A stretch of 64,000 nucleotides of DNA from AP-15 sp963700185. GTDB lineage: Bacteria > Pseudomonadota > Alphaproteobacteria > ATCC43930 > CGMCC-115725. This document shows positions 47,330 through 56,643 of this stretch, one piece after another. Under the pieces are notes generated by a model. That model worked only from the letters and a program-made list of their open reading frames with translations. It searched no databases and had not been told where the DNA came from. The stretch is taken from contig CAVOWP010000012.1 of assembly GCA_963700185.1 (NCBI GenBank), positions 1 to 64,000 of the forward strand, read 5' to 3'. Numbering within the stretch: position 1 is the stretch's first letter; each line of letters begins with the position of its first letter. The position numbers were made by a program, and so were the translations under genes.

Positions 47330-48088
47330 TCAATGATAAAGGGTGATGCTGATCACCGCGCCGAGGTCGTTCAGTTTCCCGCCCTCCTTTGGATAACCGG
47401 TGATGTCCATCTCGCCCTTCGGCGAACCGTGGCACGCAAGGCAGGATTCCACGTAATACTCTGGTACCATGACCCGGAACGCAGGCTGCCCGTTGTTTTC
47501 GACCTCTGCCGAGAACGGTTTGCCGGGGGGCCAGGCTGGATCGAGCAGCCGCTTCTCGATGACCTCGGTCTCCCAAGGGTCGGGTCGTGCCTTGCGGTTG
47601 CGGACGAGCTCCAAGGGCGCAGTAACCTTGATCTCGCCCTCGCCCTTCGCCAGACGGTCAAAGCTCTCGGCGACCAGCCTTGCAAAGACCGCCGGGATAA
47701 AACCCTTGAAGCCGGTACCCTTTTCGTTGATTGTCGGCTGATTGTCGTCGACGACCTCGACGATCGCGGCCATCATCGCCCGCAGCAACCGCTCCTCACG
47801 TGAGGAGGGATCGAGCTTTCTCGGGTCAACCCCGGTATCCTTTGAGTATTTCGCGATCGCTTGGTCGAGCACGACTTTCCCGGTCAGATGTTTCTCACCG
47901 AGTTGCGGATTGTTGATCAAATCCTGTTGGTCGGAGATGACCGTGCGGGCATCGCGCAACATCTCAGCCAGACTTTGGGCGATCGCCATGTCGTCCTCGG
48001 CCGGAGCCGCGCTTGCCGCCGCATAGGGCGCCGAGGCGAAACAAAGCGCCAGCATCGTGCGCCGGACCAGCAAGAGTGACGCCCGCAT
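47330..48088 (-). CDS. DUF3365 (Tll0287-like) periplasmic haem-binding protein
   Basis: A 252-residue protein with a signal peptide (MRASLLLVRRTMLALCFASA, cleavage after AASAA) and a Tll0287/DUF3365 domain. The c-type haem motif CxxCH is present in YVESCLACHGSPKGEMD, and the VRNRKARPDPWETEVI loop is typical. Members are thought to be redox or gas sensors and are often linked or fused to histidine kinases. ATG 48088 lies five bases after the fabI stop. It is followed by the kinase, suggesting a haem-based signal passed to the kinase's periplasmic helices; the partnership is inferred. Confidence 0.85.
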   Translation of the reverse strand: MRASLLLVRRTMLALCFASAPYAAASAAPAEDDMAIAQSLAEMLRDARTVISDQQDLINNPQLGEKHLTGKVVLDQAIAKYSKDTGVDPRKLDPSSREERLLRAMMAAIVEVVDDNQPTINEKGTGFKGFIPAVFARLVAESFDRLAKGEGEIKVTAPLELVRNRKARPDPWETEVIEKRLLDPAWPPGKPFSAEVENNGQPAFRVMVPEYYVESCLACHGSPKGEMDITGYPKEGGKLNDLGAVISITLYH

Positions 48089-48093
48089 CGCGA

Positions 48094-48906
48094 TTACACC
48101 ACTGAGATGTCGGGAGCGTCGACCGCTTTCATGCCGACGACGTGATAGCCACAATCGACATGATGGACTTCGCCGGTGACGCCGGCGGAGAGGTCACTCA
48201 AGAGATAAAGGCCCGCGCCGCCGACATCCTCGATCGTGACGTTGCGCTTCAACGGCGAGTTTAGGCGGTTCCACTTAAGAATATAATTAAAATCGCCGAC
48301 GCCCCTAGCGGCCAGCGTATTGATAGGACCCGCGGAAATCGCGTTCACGCGGATATTGTCGCCGCCCAGGTCGACAGCGAGATAGCGGACGCTTGCCTCG
48401 AGCGCCGCCTTTGCCACGCCCATCACGTTATAGTGCGGCATCACCCGCTCGGCTCCGGAGTAGGTGAGCGTCAGCAGGCTGCCGCCGGCCGTCATCAAGG
48501 GCGCGGCGCGGCGGCAGACATCGGTGAACGAAAAGCAGGAAATCTCGAGAGTGCGCAGGAAGTTGGCACGCGTCGTCTCGAGGTATTTGCCTTTCAGCTC
48601 GTCCTTGTCCGAGAAGGCGATCGCGTGGACTACGAAATCGAGCCTAGCCCAGCGTTGCGCCAAGGCCGCAAAAGCACCGTCGAGGCTCTCGGTGGAAGCG
48701 ACATCGGCATCCAGAACGATCTCGCTGTGGAGACTGAGGGCGAGCGGCCGCACCCGCTTCCCCAGCGCCTCGCCCTGATAGGTGAAGGCGAGGTCGGCGC
48801 CATGAGCGCGCAACGCCTTCGCGATCCCCCAGGCGATCGACCGCTCGTTGGCGACACCCATGATGAGGCCTTGCTTACCCGCCATCAGCGGCATCATCTT
48901 TTCCAT
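48094..48906 (-). CDS. fabI: Enoyl-ACP reductase (NADH), FabI
   Basis: FabI reduces trans-2-enoyl-ACP in the last step of each fatty-acid elongation cycle. The 270-residue SDR has GKQGLIMGVANERSIAWGIA, DLAFTYQGEALGKRVRPLA, VVHAIAFSDKDELKGKYLET, the catalytic Tyr-Lys pair in MPHYNVMGVAKAALEASVRY, and INTLAARGVGDFNYIL. The frame is intact. It is the first gene of a minus-strand block with DUF3365, the kinase and the Nudix gene. It is divergent from the YihY gene across about 120 bases. Confidence 0.93.
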   Translation of the reverse strand: MEKMMPLMAGKQGLIMGVANERSIAWGIAKALRAHGADLAFTYQGEALGKRVRPLALSLHSEIVLDADVASTESLDGAFAALAQRWARLDFVVHAIAFSDKDELKGKYLETTRANFLRTLEISCFSFTDVCRRAAPLMTAGGSLLTLTYSGAERVMPHYNVMGVAKAALEASVRYLAVDLGGDNIRVNAISAGPINTLAARGVGDFNYILKWNRLNSPLKRNVTIEDVGGAGLYLLSDLSAGVTGEVHHVDCGYHVVGMKAVDAPDISVV

Positions 48907-49026
48907 CTTCCAATTTGCGGCGATCCTACACGAAGGAAAGCGCCCCGGTCATCAAGGTCGCCCCGAGAATGGGACATTCGCAGGCCGCGCCTTGTTTAAC
49001 AGCAGCGAGGACCTAAGCTTTTGGTG

Positions 49027-50382
49027 ATGACCACTGCCGAGCAACAGAGCCGGCCGCGCGGCGGAAAGCTGCGGCAGAGCTGCGCGACAGTGGCCGCCTT
49101 TGCAAGGTATTCGCTGCGCCGCTTCCTCGCCGATGGCTGTTTCTCCGCCTCGGGTGCGCTGAGCTATACGACGCTCGTCTCGCTGGTCCCGCTCGCCGTA
49201 ATCGCCTTTGGCACATTGTCCGCCTTCCCGATCTTCGCGCAGGTGCACGACGAGCTGGTGGCGCTGGTTTTTCGCACCCTGGTGCCCTCGATTGGCGAGC
49301 AGGCGGCGTGGTGGTTCCGCGCCTTCGCCGATTCGGCGGCGCAGACCACGGCGATCGGGATTGCCGGAATTTCTGCGACCGGCATTCTGCTTCTCGTCAC
49401 GGTCGAGGATCAGCTCAATCTGATCTGGCGAGTGACATCGCCGCGTCCCTGGGTTCAGCGCATCCTCGCCTACTGGACCTTGATAACGCTCGGACCGCTC
49501 CTGATCGGGGTCAGCCTGTCACTGTCGACCTATTTTGAAATCGCGGCGCGCCAGGTCGGCCTCGGGCAGGAAGCGGTCGCATGGTTTGCGAGCAGCTGGC
49601 TGCATTCCCTCGCCCGCGTGGTCCCGGCCGTGCTCGAATTCGTCGCTTTGACGCTGCTCTATTGCCTCATACCGAACTGCGCGGTGCGCTGGCGCGACGG
49701 CACGCTCGGAGCGCTGATCGCAACGATCGCGATCGAAATCCTAAAGGTTGGCTTTACCATCTACATCGGCGCATCGTCCTTTTATCAGACGGTGTATGGC
49801 GCGCTCGCCATCATCCCGATCTTTCTATTGTGGATGTACATATCGTGGATGGCCGTCCTGCTCGGTGCGGTGGTTGCCGCCGCGTTGCCGAACTGGCGCA
49901 TCGACGAGCGGGTTGGAACGATACCCTCGGGCGGCGTGCGGCTCGGCTTCAGCTTGTCGTTGATCGCATCGCTGGCTCGGGCGCAGCGCCGCGGCGAGGC
50001 GAGGTCGACGCCGGCGCTCGCCGCCGAGCTCGGGGTCGCCACGACGGTCATCGACGAGCATCTGAGGCCGCTCGCCGAGGCCGGCTTCGTAGCTCACACG
50101 CAAGAGGGGTGCTGGGTATTGTCCTGGGCTCCCGAGACCGCGACATTGCACGACTTGTACGAGGCGCTTCACCTGCCGCTCGCCGGCCGCTGGATGGGAC
50201 GGGCGGCCCAGCCGTGGCAACGGCAGGTGGCGCCGGCAATGGATCGCATTGTCAAGGCGGAGAGTGCGGCCATGGGCGTCACCATCGCCTCTCTCGTCGC
50301 CGACACGCTCGAACCCGGTCCCCGCCGGCGCGGCCGCTGGCGATCGGGCGAGGCGGTTGCCGAAGAGATGGCGTCGAAGTAG
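49027..50382 (+). CDS. YihY/BrkB-family inner-membrane protein with C-terminal winged helix
   Basis: A 451-residue protein. Residues about 30-295 form six hydrophobic helices with the YihY signature FLADGCFSASGALSYTTLVS and LVPLAVIAFGTLSAFPIF, and LWMYISWMAVLLGAVVAAAL. The remaining 150 residues contain a winged-helix-like segment TPALAAELGVATTVIDEHLR, PLAEAGFVAHTQEG. The family was once misnamed ribonuclease BN; its biochemical role is not settled. ATG 49027 is preferred to TTG 49021. The C-terminal extension is frequent in proteobacterial members. Confidence 0.87.
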   Translation: MTTAEQQSRPRGGKLRQSCATVAAFARYSLRRFLADGCFSASGALSYTTLVSLVPLAVIAFGTLSAFPIFAQVHDELVALVFRTLVPSIGEQAAWWFRAFADSAAQTTAIGIAGISATGILLLVTVEDQLNLIWRVTSPRPWVQRILAYWTLITLGPLLIGVSLSLSTYFEIAARQVGLGQEAVAWFASSWLHSLARVVPAVLEFVALTLLYCLIPNCAVRWRDGTLGALIATIAIEILKVGFTIYIGASSFYQTVYGALAIIPIFLLWMYISWMAVLLGAVVAAALPNWRIDERVGTIPSGGVRLGFSLSLIASLARAQRRGEARSTPALAAELGVATTVIDEHLRPLAEAGFVAHTQEGCWVLSWAPETATLHDLYEALHLPLAGRWMGRAAQPWQRQVAPAMDRIVKAESAAMGVTIASLVADTLEPGPRRRGRWRSGEAVAEEMASK

Positions 50383-50416
50383 ATCGGATCGACCAGTCGG
50401 AGCCGAGAAAGTTGGG

Positions 50417-51007
50417 ATGATTGATGAGATAGCCGAGCCCGAGCCCTTCACGCCGTTTCGGCGGTGGCTCGACGAAGCGTGGCAGGGCGAGCCGAACGCG
50501 CATGCGATGGCATTGGCGACCGCCACGTCGGAAGGCAGGCCGTCGGCGCGGGCTGTGCTGTTGAAGGGGCTGGATGATCGCGGCTTCGTCTTCTACACCA
50601 ACCTCGAAAGCCGGAAATCGAAGGAGCTTCTCACCAACCCTCACGCCGCGCTGTCTTTCGTCTGGAAGTCACTGAACCGGCAGGTTCGCGTCGAGGGTCC
50701 GGTCGAGTTGGTCGCAGAGGAGGAGGCCGACGCCTATTTCGCCAGCCGGCCGCGCGACAGCCAGATTGGCGCCTGGGCCTCCGACCAATCGCAGCCGCTC
50801 CCTAGCCGCGCCGAGCTCGAACGGCGCGTAGAGGAGTTCGCCCGGCGGTTCCCGGAAGGCGCCGTGCCTCGGCCGCCGCATTGGTCCGGCTTTCGCGTCG
50901 TGCCGGTTTCCATCGAATTCTGGCAGGAACAGCCGTTTCGGTTGCATGATAGGCTGTTGTTCGTTCGCGAAGGGACAGAATGGCGACGGGAACGGCTATT
51001 CCCTTGA
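50417..51007 (+). CDS. pdxH: Pyridoxamine 5'-phosphate oxidase
   Basis: PdxH oxidises pyridoxine or pyridoxamine phosphate to PLP with FMN. The 196-residue length is slightly short but complete: FTPFRRWLDEAWQGE, PSARAVLLKGLDDRGFVFYT, NLESRKSKELLTNPHAALSF, RQVRVEGPVELV, SRPRDSQIGAWASDQSQPL and the C-terminal PHWSGFRVVPVSIEFWQ, DRLLFVREGTEWRRERLFP. The start is ATG 50417, 35 bases after YihY. Its end overlaps the cation efflux gene by 28 bases. Confidence 0.93.
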   Translation: MIDEIAEPEPFTPFRRWLDEAWQGEPNAHAMALATATSEGRPSARAVLLKGLDDRGFVFYTNLESRKSKELLTNPHAALSFVWKSLNRQVRVEGPVELVAEEEADAYFASRPRDSQIGAWASDQSQPLPSRAELERRVEEFARRFPEGAVPRPPHWSGFRVVPVSIEFWQEQPFRLHDRLLFVREGTEWRRERLFP

Positions 51008-51924
51008 TACATGGGCCGGCGTCGGAGCGCCTGCGGCGGCTGGCGACCTACGCCTCGGTCGCGGTCGCGGCGGTCCTGATCGCGGCCAAGTTCGCCGCCT
51101 GGCTCGAAACGGGGTCAGTCGCGATGCTGTCGAGCCTGGTCGACTCGCTGCTCGATGCCGTCGCGTCCCTCGTCAACCTCGTTGCGGTTCGCCATGCCAT
51201 GAGCCCGGCCGACCGTGAGCATCGCTTCGGTCACGGCAAGGCGGAGCCCCTCGCCGTCCTCGGCCAGTCGGCATTTATCACAGGCAGCGCCATGCTGCTG
51301 CTCGCCGAGGCCGTGCGGCGGCTGATCTGGCCGGTTCCGGTCGGGAATCCGCCTGCCGGCATCGTCGTCATGGTCTTTTCGATTATCGTGACGATCGGGC
51401 TGGTGGCTTATCAGCGCCATGTCGTGCGCCGCACCGGGTCGATTGCGATCAGCGCCGACGAATTGCATTACCGCAGCGATGTCGTGTTGAATGTGAGCGT
51501 CATTGCGGCACTTGTACTGGGCAGCATCTTCGATTTTCCGCTTCTCGACCCGCTGTTCGGCGCGGCGATCGGCATTTGGATCGTCTACTCCGCTGTGCGG
51601 CTGGCGCGCCTGTCGTTGTTCCAGCTGATGGACCACGAGCTGCCCGACGAGGAGCGCGAGAAGATCCGTGGCATTGCGCAGTCGCACCCCGATGTGGTCG
51701 CCGCGCATGATCTGCGCACGAGGGTCGCCGGTCCGACGGCCTTCATCCAGCTCCATATCGAAATGGACGGGGGGCTGAGCCTCAACCGGGCGCACGAAAT
51801 CTCCGACGAGGTCGAGTCCGAGCTACGCGCCGCCTATCCCCACGCCGAAGTCATCATCCACCAGGATCCGGAGGGGATCGAGGAGCCGCGGTCAAACTTT
51901 GCGCGACGGGTGGGCGCACGATGA
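50980..51924 (+). CDS. Cation diffusion facilitator (FieF/CzcD-like)
   Basis: A 314-residue CDF exporter with TM helices between residues about 20 and 205 and a cytoplasmic ferredoxin-like domain (220-300). Metal-site residues are visible as SLVDSLLDAVASLVN (DxxxD) and the second pair in SADELHYRSDVVLN (HxxxD), with the conserved RHAMSPADREHRFGHGKAEP loop. It exports divalent metals such as Fe(II) or Zn(II) by proton antiport. It overlaps pdxH at the front and the SDR gene by ATGA at the end, so the three form an operon. Confidence 0.9.
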   Translation: MATGTAIPLIHGPASERLRRLATYASVAVAAVLIAAKFAAWLETGSVAMLSSLVDSLLDAVASLVNLVAVRHAMSPADREHRFGHGKAEPLAVLGQSAFITGSAMLLLAEAVRRLIWPVPVGNPPAGIVVMVFSIIVTIGLVAYQRHVVRRTGSIAISADELHYRSDVVLNVSVIAALVLGSIFDFPLLDPLFGAAIGIWIVYSAVRLARLSLFQLMDHELPDEEREKIRGIAQSHPDVVAAHDLRTRVAGPTAFIQLHIEMDGGLSLNRAHEISDEVESELRAAYPHAEVIIHQDPEGIEEPRSNFARRVGAR

Positions 51925-52658
51925 GCAGCGAAAGAAAGGTGTTGCTGTTGACAGGGGCGAGCCGTGGGATCGGCCATGCCACGGTCAAGCGATTCAGCAA
52001 TGCCGAGTGGCGAATCATCACCTGCTCACGCGAGGCGGTGCCGGAGGAGTGCAAGCGCGACCCGAACTGGACCCATCACATTACTGCCGATCTCGGCGAC
52101 CCTGGGGATCTCGACCGCTTCGTCGCCGAGGCAGGCGAGTTGCTCGACGGACCGCTGCACGCACTCGTCAACAATGCCGGTGTGTCGCCTAAATCTCCGA
52201 CCGGGGCACGGGTCGGGTGTCTCAACAGCGATATCGAAGCCTGGCACGCGGTATTTCACCTGAATTTCTTTGTGCCGCTGATCCTGGCGCGGGCCTTCTC
52301 GACCGCGCTGGGGCAGGGCAGGGGTGCGATCGTCAATGTCACCTCGATCGCCGGTCACGTCGTGCATCCGTTCGCGGGGTCGGCCTACGCGACATCGAAG
52401 GCGGCGCTGTCGGCATTGACGCGCGAGATGGCCGCCGAATTCGCCCGGCTCGCGGTCAGGGTCAATGCCGTTGCTCCAGGCGAGATCAAGACCGCGATGC
52501 TATCGCCGGAGACCACCCAGCTGCTGCCGCGGATTCCGCTTAACCGGCTCGGCGAGCCCGAAGACGTCGCGGGCACGATCTTTTTCCTGTGCAGCGAGGA
52601 CGCCGCCTACGTCACTGCGACGGAGATCTTTGTCAACGGCGGCCAGCACATCTACTGA
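51921..52658 (+). CDS. Short-chain dehydrogenase/reductase
   Basis: A 245-residue classical SDR with a TGASRGIGHATV cofactor loop, the LVNNAGVSPKSPTGA NNAG motif, IVNVTSIAGHVVHPFAG (Ser) and YATSKAALSALTREMA (YxxxK), and a C-terminal RLGEPEDVAGTIFFLCSEDA. It probably reduces or oxidises an alcohol with NAD(P); the substrate is not readable. Its start overlaps the cation efflux stop. The gene ends 41 bases before the first solute-binding protein. Confidence 0.88.
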   Translation: MSSERKVLLLTGASRGIGHATVKRFSNAEWRIITCSREAVPEECKRDPNWTHHITADLGDPGDLDRFVAEAGELLDGPLHALVNNAGVSPKSPTGARVGCLNSDIEAWHAVFHLNFFVPLILARAFSTALGQGRGAIVNVTSIAGHVVHPFAGSAYATSKAALSALTREMAAEFARLAVRVNAVAPGEIKTAMLSPETTQLLPRIPLNRLGEPEDVAGTIFFLCSEDAAYVTATEIFVNGGQHIY

Positions 52659-52698
52659 GACTGAGCCAGTAACCGGCACAAATCGTCGAGGGGCCTGT

Positions 52699-54042
52699 AT
52701 GACATCGCTGCTGACACGCCGCACGATCTTGAAGACCGCGGCACTTGCTTCGGCCGCAATCGCCGCACCTTTCGTGCGCGGCGCCTTCGCAGCGGGCAAA
52801 CTCTCCTGCGGGTTCTGGGACCATTGGGTCCCGACCGCGACCGCTCCGCTGGAACAGCTCTGCCGGGAATGGGCGGCAAAGGAAAAGGTCGACATCACGG
52901 TCGATTTCATCACGTCGAACGGCGACAAGGACCTCTTGACGATGGCCGCCGAGGCGCAAGCCAAATCCGGTCACGACGTGTTGCAATTCACCAGCTGGTA
53001 CGCGACCGGCCAGGTCGATAACCTCGAACCAATCGATGATGTCGTAACTGCGATTATTGCGCAGAACGGCAACCCGACCAAGGCCGCGGAATATTTGGGA
53101 AAGTCCGACGGCCACTGGATTGTCGTCCCGACCGGGTACGGCAGCACCTTATCGCCGCCCTGTGCGCGCATCGACCTGATGAAGCAATTCACCGGGCTCG
53201 ACGTCACCAAGATGTACCCGGCGGCTGCGCCGCCCGACCAGCAGCTCGCCGACAATTGGACCTGGGCGTTCTTCCTCGATGCAGCGGAGAAATGCTTCAA
53301 AGGCGGCTACCCGTTCGGGATGCCGATGAGTACCACCCCCGATGCCGTGAACTGGGTCGGGACGATGTTTGCCGCCCACGGCGTGCAGCTGGTCGATGTA
53401 GAAGGCAATATCACGGTCAAATCCGACGCGACCAGGCAGGTGCTTGAGTGGTTTCAAAAGGCCGTACCGCTGTTTCCGCCTACGGTCTTTGCGTGGAACG
53501 ACGCATCGAACAACAAGGCGCTGATTTCCGGCCAGAGCGCGCTGATCATGAATTCGCCGAGCGCCTGGGTCGTCGCCAAACGCGACGCGCCGAAAATCGC
53601 CGAGCAATTGTGGACATTCCAGCCGCCAAAGGGTCCCAGTGGAAGGTTCGATACCGGTATTAACCGTTTCTGGGGCATCTGGAATTTCTCGACCAACAAG
53701 CCGGCGGCGAAGAGCCTTTTGGCGTACCTGTCGACGCGCTCTGCGGTCGAGCGGCTGGTCAATGCGAGCCAAGGATATGACGTGCCGCAGTTCGCGAAGC
53801 TCAACGACTTTTCGGTATGGGCGGAGGCGGAGCCGCCCAAAGGAACGCTCTTTAACTTTCCACCCAAAGGCGACACCATCGTCTCGGTCACCGGCTATCC
53901 GGCGCCGCCCAGGATCGGGGTCCAGATGTACTCGCAGGGTACAATGTGCAAGATGATAGCGCAATGCACGCAGGAAGGCCGCTCGATCGACGCCGCGATC
54001 GACTACGCGCAATCCGAGCTCGAAGGCTTCTCGCGAACATAG
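52699..54042 (+). CDS. Extracellular solute-binding protein 1 (Tat-exported)
   Basis: A 447-residue periplasmic solute-binding protein. The N-terminus MTSLLTRRTILKTAALASAA is a twin-arginine signal (TRRTILK) ending near GAFAAG. The mature part resembles family-1 sugar-binding proteins: CGFWDHWVPTATAPLEQLCR, ITVDFITSNGDKDLL, VPTGYGSTLSPPCARIDLM, FRTG-type hinge replaced by SALIMNSPSAWVVAKRDAPK. It shares this pattern nearly throughout with the next gene. No permease or ATPase genes are in the window, so the transporter must be elsewhere or lost. Confidence 0.87.
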   Translation: MTSLLTRRTILKTAALASAAIAAPFVRGAFAAGKLSCGFWDHWVPTATAPLEQLCREWAAKEKVDITVDFITSNGDKDLLTMAAEAQAKSGHDVLQFTSWYATGQVDNLEPIDDVVTAIIAQNGNPTKAAEYLGKSDGHWIVVPTGYGSTLSPPCARIDLMKQFTGLDVTKMYPAAAPPDQQLADNWTWAFFLDAAEKCFKGGYPFGMPMSTTPDAVNWVGTMFAAHGVQLVDVEGNITVKSDATRQVLEWFQKAVPLFPPTVFAWNDASNNKALISGQSALIMNSPSAWVVAKRDAPKIAEQLWTFQPPKGPSGRFDTGINRFWGIWNFSTNKPAAKSLLAYLSTRSAVERLVNASQGYDVPQFAKLNDFSVWAEAEPPKGTLFNFPPKGDTIVSVTGYPAPPRIGVQMYSQGTMCKMIAQCTQEGRSIDAAIDYAQSELEGFSRT

Positions 54043-54129
54043 GTGGACTAGCGCAGCGGTGCTAAACAGAACGAGCAGTTCAAGTGGCTGTCGCGGGCCG
54101 GGGACTAAGAGCAAATCAGAGAGGAATGG

Positions 54130-55470
54130 ATGAATCGGACATTGCTGACTCGGCGCACGGTACTGCAGACGACGGCGGCGGCAGCGCTCACTGCTCCCTT
54201 CGTGCACGGCGCCTACGCCGCCGGAAAGCTCTCGTTTGGCGTATGGGATCATTGGGTCCCCGGCGCCGCCGAGGAATTGAAAAAGATCTGCGGCGAATGG
54301 GCAGCGAAGGAAAAGGTCGACCTCAACGTCGACCTGATCACCTCGAACGGCGACAAGGACCTGCTGACCTTGATGGCGGAAGGCCAAGCCAAGGCCGGCC
54401 ACGACATGATGGGGTTGCGCACCTGGTACGTCTCGGCGCAGGCCGACAATTTCGTGCCGGTCGACGACATTGTGCTCCCGGTCGTCAAGGAATACGGCCC
54501 GATCGCAGAGGCCTCCGAGTACACCGGCAAGATCGACGGCCATTGGATGGCGGTGCCGACCAGCTATGGCAACGGTTCGCTGCCGCCCTGCGCGCGGATC
54601 GACTACATGAAGGAATATGTCGGGCTCGACGTCCAGAAGATGTATCCGCCCGGCGCTCCGCCCGACAAGGAGCTGGTCGAGACTTGGGAGTGGACCAATT
54701 TTCTCAAGGCCGCCGAGAAGTGCTTCAAGGCGGGGCACCCCTTTGGCCTTGGGCTCAGCGCCTGCACCGATGCGATCAATATGGCAGGTGCGGTATTTCA
54801 CAGCTATGGCGCCGATCTCGTCGACGCCAAAGGTGATATCACAGTTAAGACCGACGCGACCCGGCAGGCGCTCGAGTTTTTCAAGCAGCTCGCCCAATCA
54901 CTCGAAGGCGACGTTTATGCTTACGACAACGCTTCGAACAACAAGGCGCTGGTTTCCGGCAAGAGCGCGCTGATTTTCAACCCGCCCAGCGCCTATGCGG
55001 TGGCAAAGCGCGACCAGCCGAAGATCGCCGAGCAATTGTGGACCTTCCACTCGCCGAAGGGGCCGCAAGGACGGTACGACCCGTGCAACCCGTATTTCTG
55101 GGCGATCTGGAATTTCTCACAGAACATCCCGGCGGCGAAAAGCCTGCTGACCTATCTGATGACCCGCCCGGTACAGGAAAAGCTGGTCACTGCGAGCGTC
55201 GGCTTTGACATTCCGCCCTACGACAAGTGGATGGACTTCAAGATTTGGGAAGAAGAGGGCCCGCCGAAGGGCACCAACTACAATTATCCGCCGCGCCACG
55301 ACGCGATTCCGAGCCTCGCGGGCTATCCGGCTCCCTTGAGGATCGGGACCCAGATGTTTGCCCAGGCGACTTTAACGAAATTGATCGCCAAGGTGACGCA
55401 ACAGCGCCAATCCTTCGACGACGCGATGAGCTGGGCCGAAAGCGAGATTGAAGGCTTTATGCGATCGTAG
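54130..55470 (+). CDS. Extracellular solute-binding protein 2 (Tat-exported)
   Basis: A 446-residue paralogue of the preceding gene with the same layout: Tat signal MNRTLLTRRTVLQTTAAAAL, SFGVWDHWVPGAAEELKKIC, LNVDLITSNGDKDLLTLMAE, AVPTSYGNGSLPPCARIDYM, SALIFNPPSAYAVAKRDQPK and the C-terminal RIGTQMFAQATLTKLIAKV. Tandem duplication is evident. The ligand is probably a sugar or polyol but cannot be read. AGAGAGGA lies close before ATG 54130. It converges with the hydrolase gene after a 62-base gap. Confidence 0.87.
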   Translation: MNRTLLTRRTVLQTTAAAALTAPFVHGAYAAGKLSFGVWDHWVPGAAEELKKICGEWAAKEKVDLNVDLITSNGDKDLLTLMAEGQAKAGHDMMGLRTWYVSAQADNFVPVDDIVLPVVKEYGPIAEASEYTGKIDGHWMAVPTSYGNGSLPPCARIDYMKEYVGLDVQKMYPPGAPPDKELVETWEWTNFLKAAEKCFKAGHPFGLGLSACTDAINMAGAVFHSYGADLVDAKGDITVKTDATRQALEFFKQLAQSLEGDVYAYDNASNNKALVSGKSALIFNPPSAYAVAKRDQPKIAEQLWTFHSPKGPQGRYDPCNPYFWAIWNFSQNIPAAKSLLTYLMTRPVQEKLVTASVGFDIPPYDKWMDFKIWEEEGPPKGTNYNYPPRHDAIPSLAGYPAPLRIGTQMFAQATLTKLIAKVTQQRQSFDDAMSWAESEIEGFMRS

Positions 55471-55532
55471 ACAAAACCGCCCTCGCCCAAGTTACGCGGC
55501 GGGGAAAATGGTGTCGAGCACGCCACCTTCCA

Positions 55533-56339
55533 TCAGTGCAAATATCGATACAGAAATTCGCACGCTCGCTGGTGGGCGTCGGCGGTGGCTCCAGGGTTAT
55601 ATGCGAGCAGATGGCCATAGGCGCTGTGTGGTTTTTCAATACCGGAGGCGGCGTCGAATGAGTGGTAAGCATCGGGATAAACCTGGGCTTGCATAATGCC
55701 GTTCGCCTGCACATTCGCAAGCGCCACGCAAGGTGCAGCCGGCGCCCAATCGTCTCTGGCTCCGAGCAGAGCAAGCAATGGCACTATGACTGGATCGCCG
55801 GTGTCTGGGCGACAGCCGCCATAAAGCGCGACACTCGCCACGAGCTTGCCGTGCCGCGTCGCGAGCCGTTCGCGCCAGGAACGCAGCTCCTGGTGATCTC
55901 GGGCGACATAAACTGCAGTCCCGCCGCCATGCGAAAGCCCGAGTACGGCGATCCGGTCGGCCCGGACGTCTGGTCGAGCGGCGAGGAGATAGGCTGCGGC
56001 GAGCACGTCCTGCGCACGCTCGCCCGGTCGTACCTGGCCCCCATCGGCGCAGACATTGTGGTAGCCGCGGGCTGTGAAGCTATCGAGCCGCAAGGTCGCG
56101 TACCCTTGGGCCCACATCAACGGCGCCCAGACGGCCAGCGAAGGCGAGCCGTCGACGCCGGCGCAGTTGTGCAAAAGGATCACAACGGGGAGTGGGCCCT
56201 GTACGGCGGGTTTCTCGAATTTGCCCGCAAGCTGGATCTGCTCGCCGTGATAGTTCACCGGCACTGAGATTTCCTCTGCGCAGGCTGCCGCACCCCACCA
56301 GCAGAATGCTAGGAAAATAGCGCCCGCCCGCCTCATCAT
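55533..56339 (-). CDS. Secreted dienelactone-hydrolase-like alpha/beta hydrolase
   Basis: A 268-residue protein with a signal peptide (MMRRAGAIFLAFCWWGAAAC, possibly a lipoprotein given the AAC before AEE) and a dienelactone-hydrolase fold: VVILLHNCAGVDG, nucleophile elbow VLGLSHGGGTAVYVA, Asp in LLGARDDWAPAAPC and His in VYPDAYHSFDAAS. I set the start at ATG 56339 because GGAAGGA lies just upstream; an earlier start at 56396 would precede the signal peptide by 19 residues. The substrate is unknown. Confidence 0.82.
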   Translation of the reverse strand: MMRRAGAIFLAFCWWGAAACAEEISVPVNYHGEQIQLAGKFEKPAVQGPLPVVILLHNCAGVDGSPSLAVWAPLMWAQGYATLRLDSFTARGYHNVCADGGQVRPGERAQDVLAAAYLLAARPDVRADRIAVLGLSHGGGTAVYVARDHQELRSWRERLATRHGKLVASVALYGGCRPDTGDPVIVPLLALLGARDDWAPAAPCVALANVQANGIMQAQVYPDAYHSFDAASGIEKPHSAYGHLLAYNPGATADAHQRACEFLYRYLH

Positions 56340-56643
56340 GAGCGTCCTTCCGTAGTGCTCATTCTTTCTTATACTAACATAGCTGGCGCAATCCACACTG
56401 GCGATCCAGTGCGCTGCGCACTGCTTTTAATTGCAGATACATCGTGCGGACGAAATGGGTGCCGCGGCCTGTAACTGAGATGGGGAGGTTTCTGCTTGTA
56501 AAGTCATTGTTAAAAATAGCAGGACCGGATCAGTGATTAGTGGGTTCGCATCGCAGAAGGATTCCGGAATGGACACCCTGTGAGAGGGCGCTTAATCGAG
56601 TGCTGAGCGCCGCCCTGACGGTTATGGCGAGGCCGGCGCTGCC

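Noticed and set aside
53149..54897. 582-codon minus-strand open frame opposite the two solute-binding proteins
   Set aside because: It spans two genes and their gap, and has no recognisable motif; the repeated pattern in it reflects the paralogous genes on the other strand.
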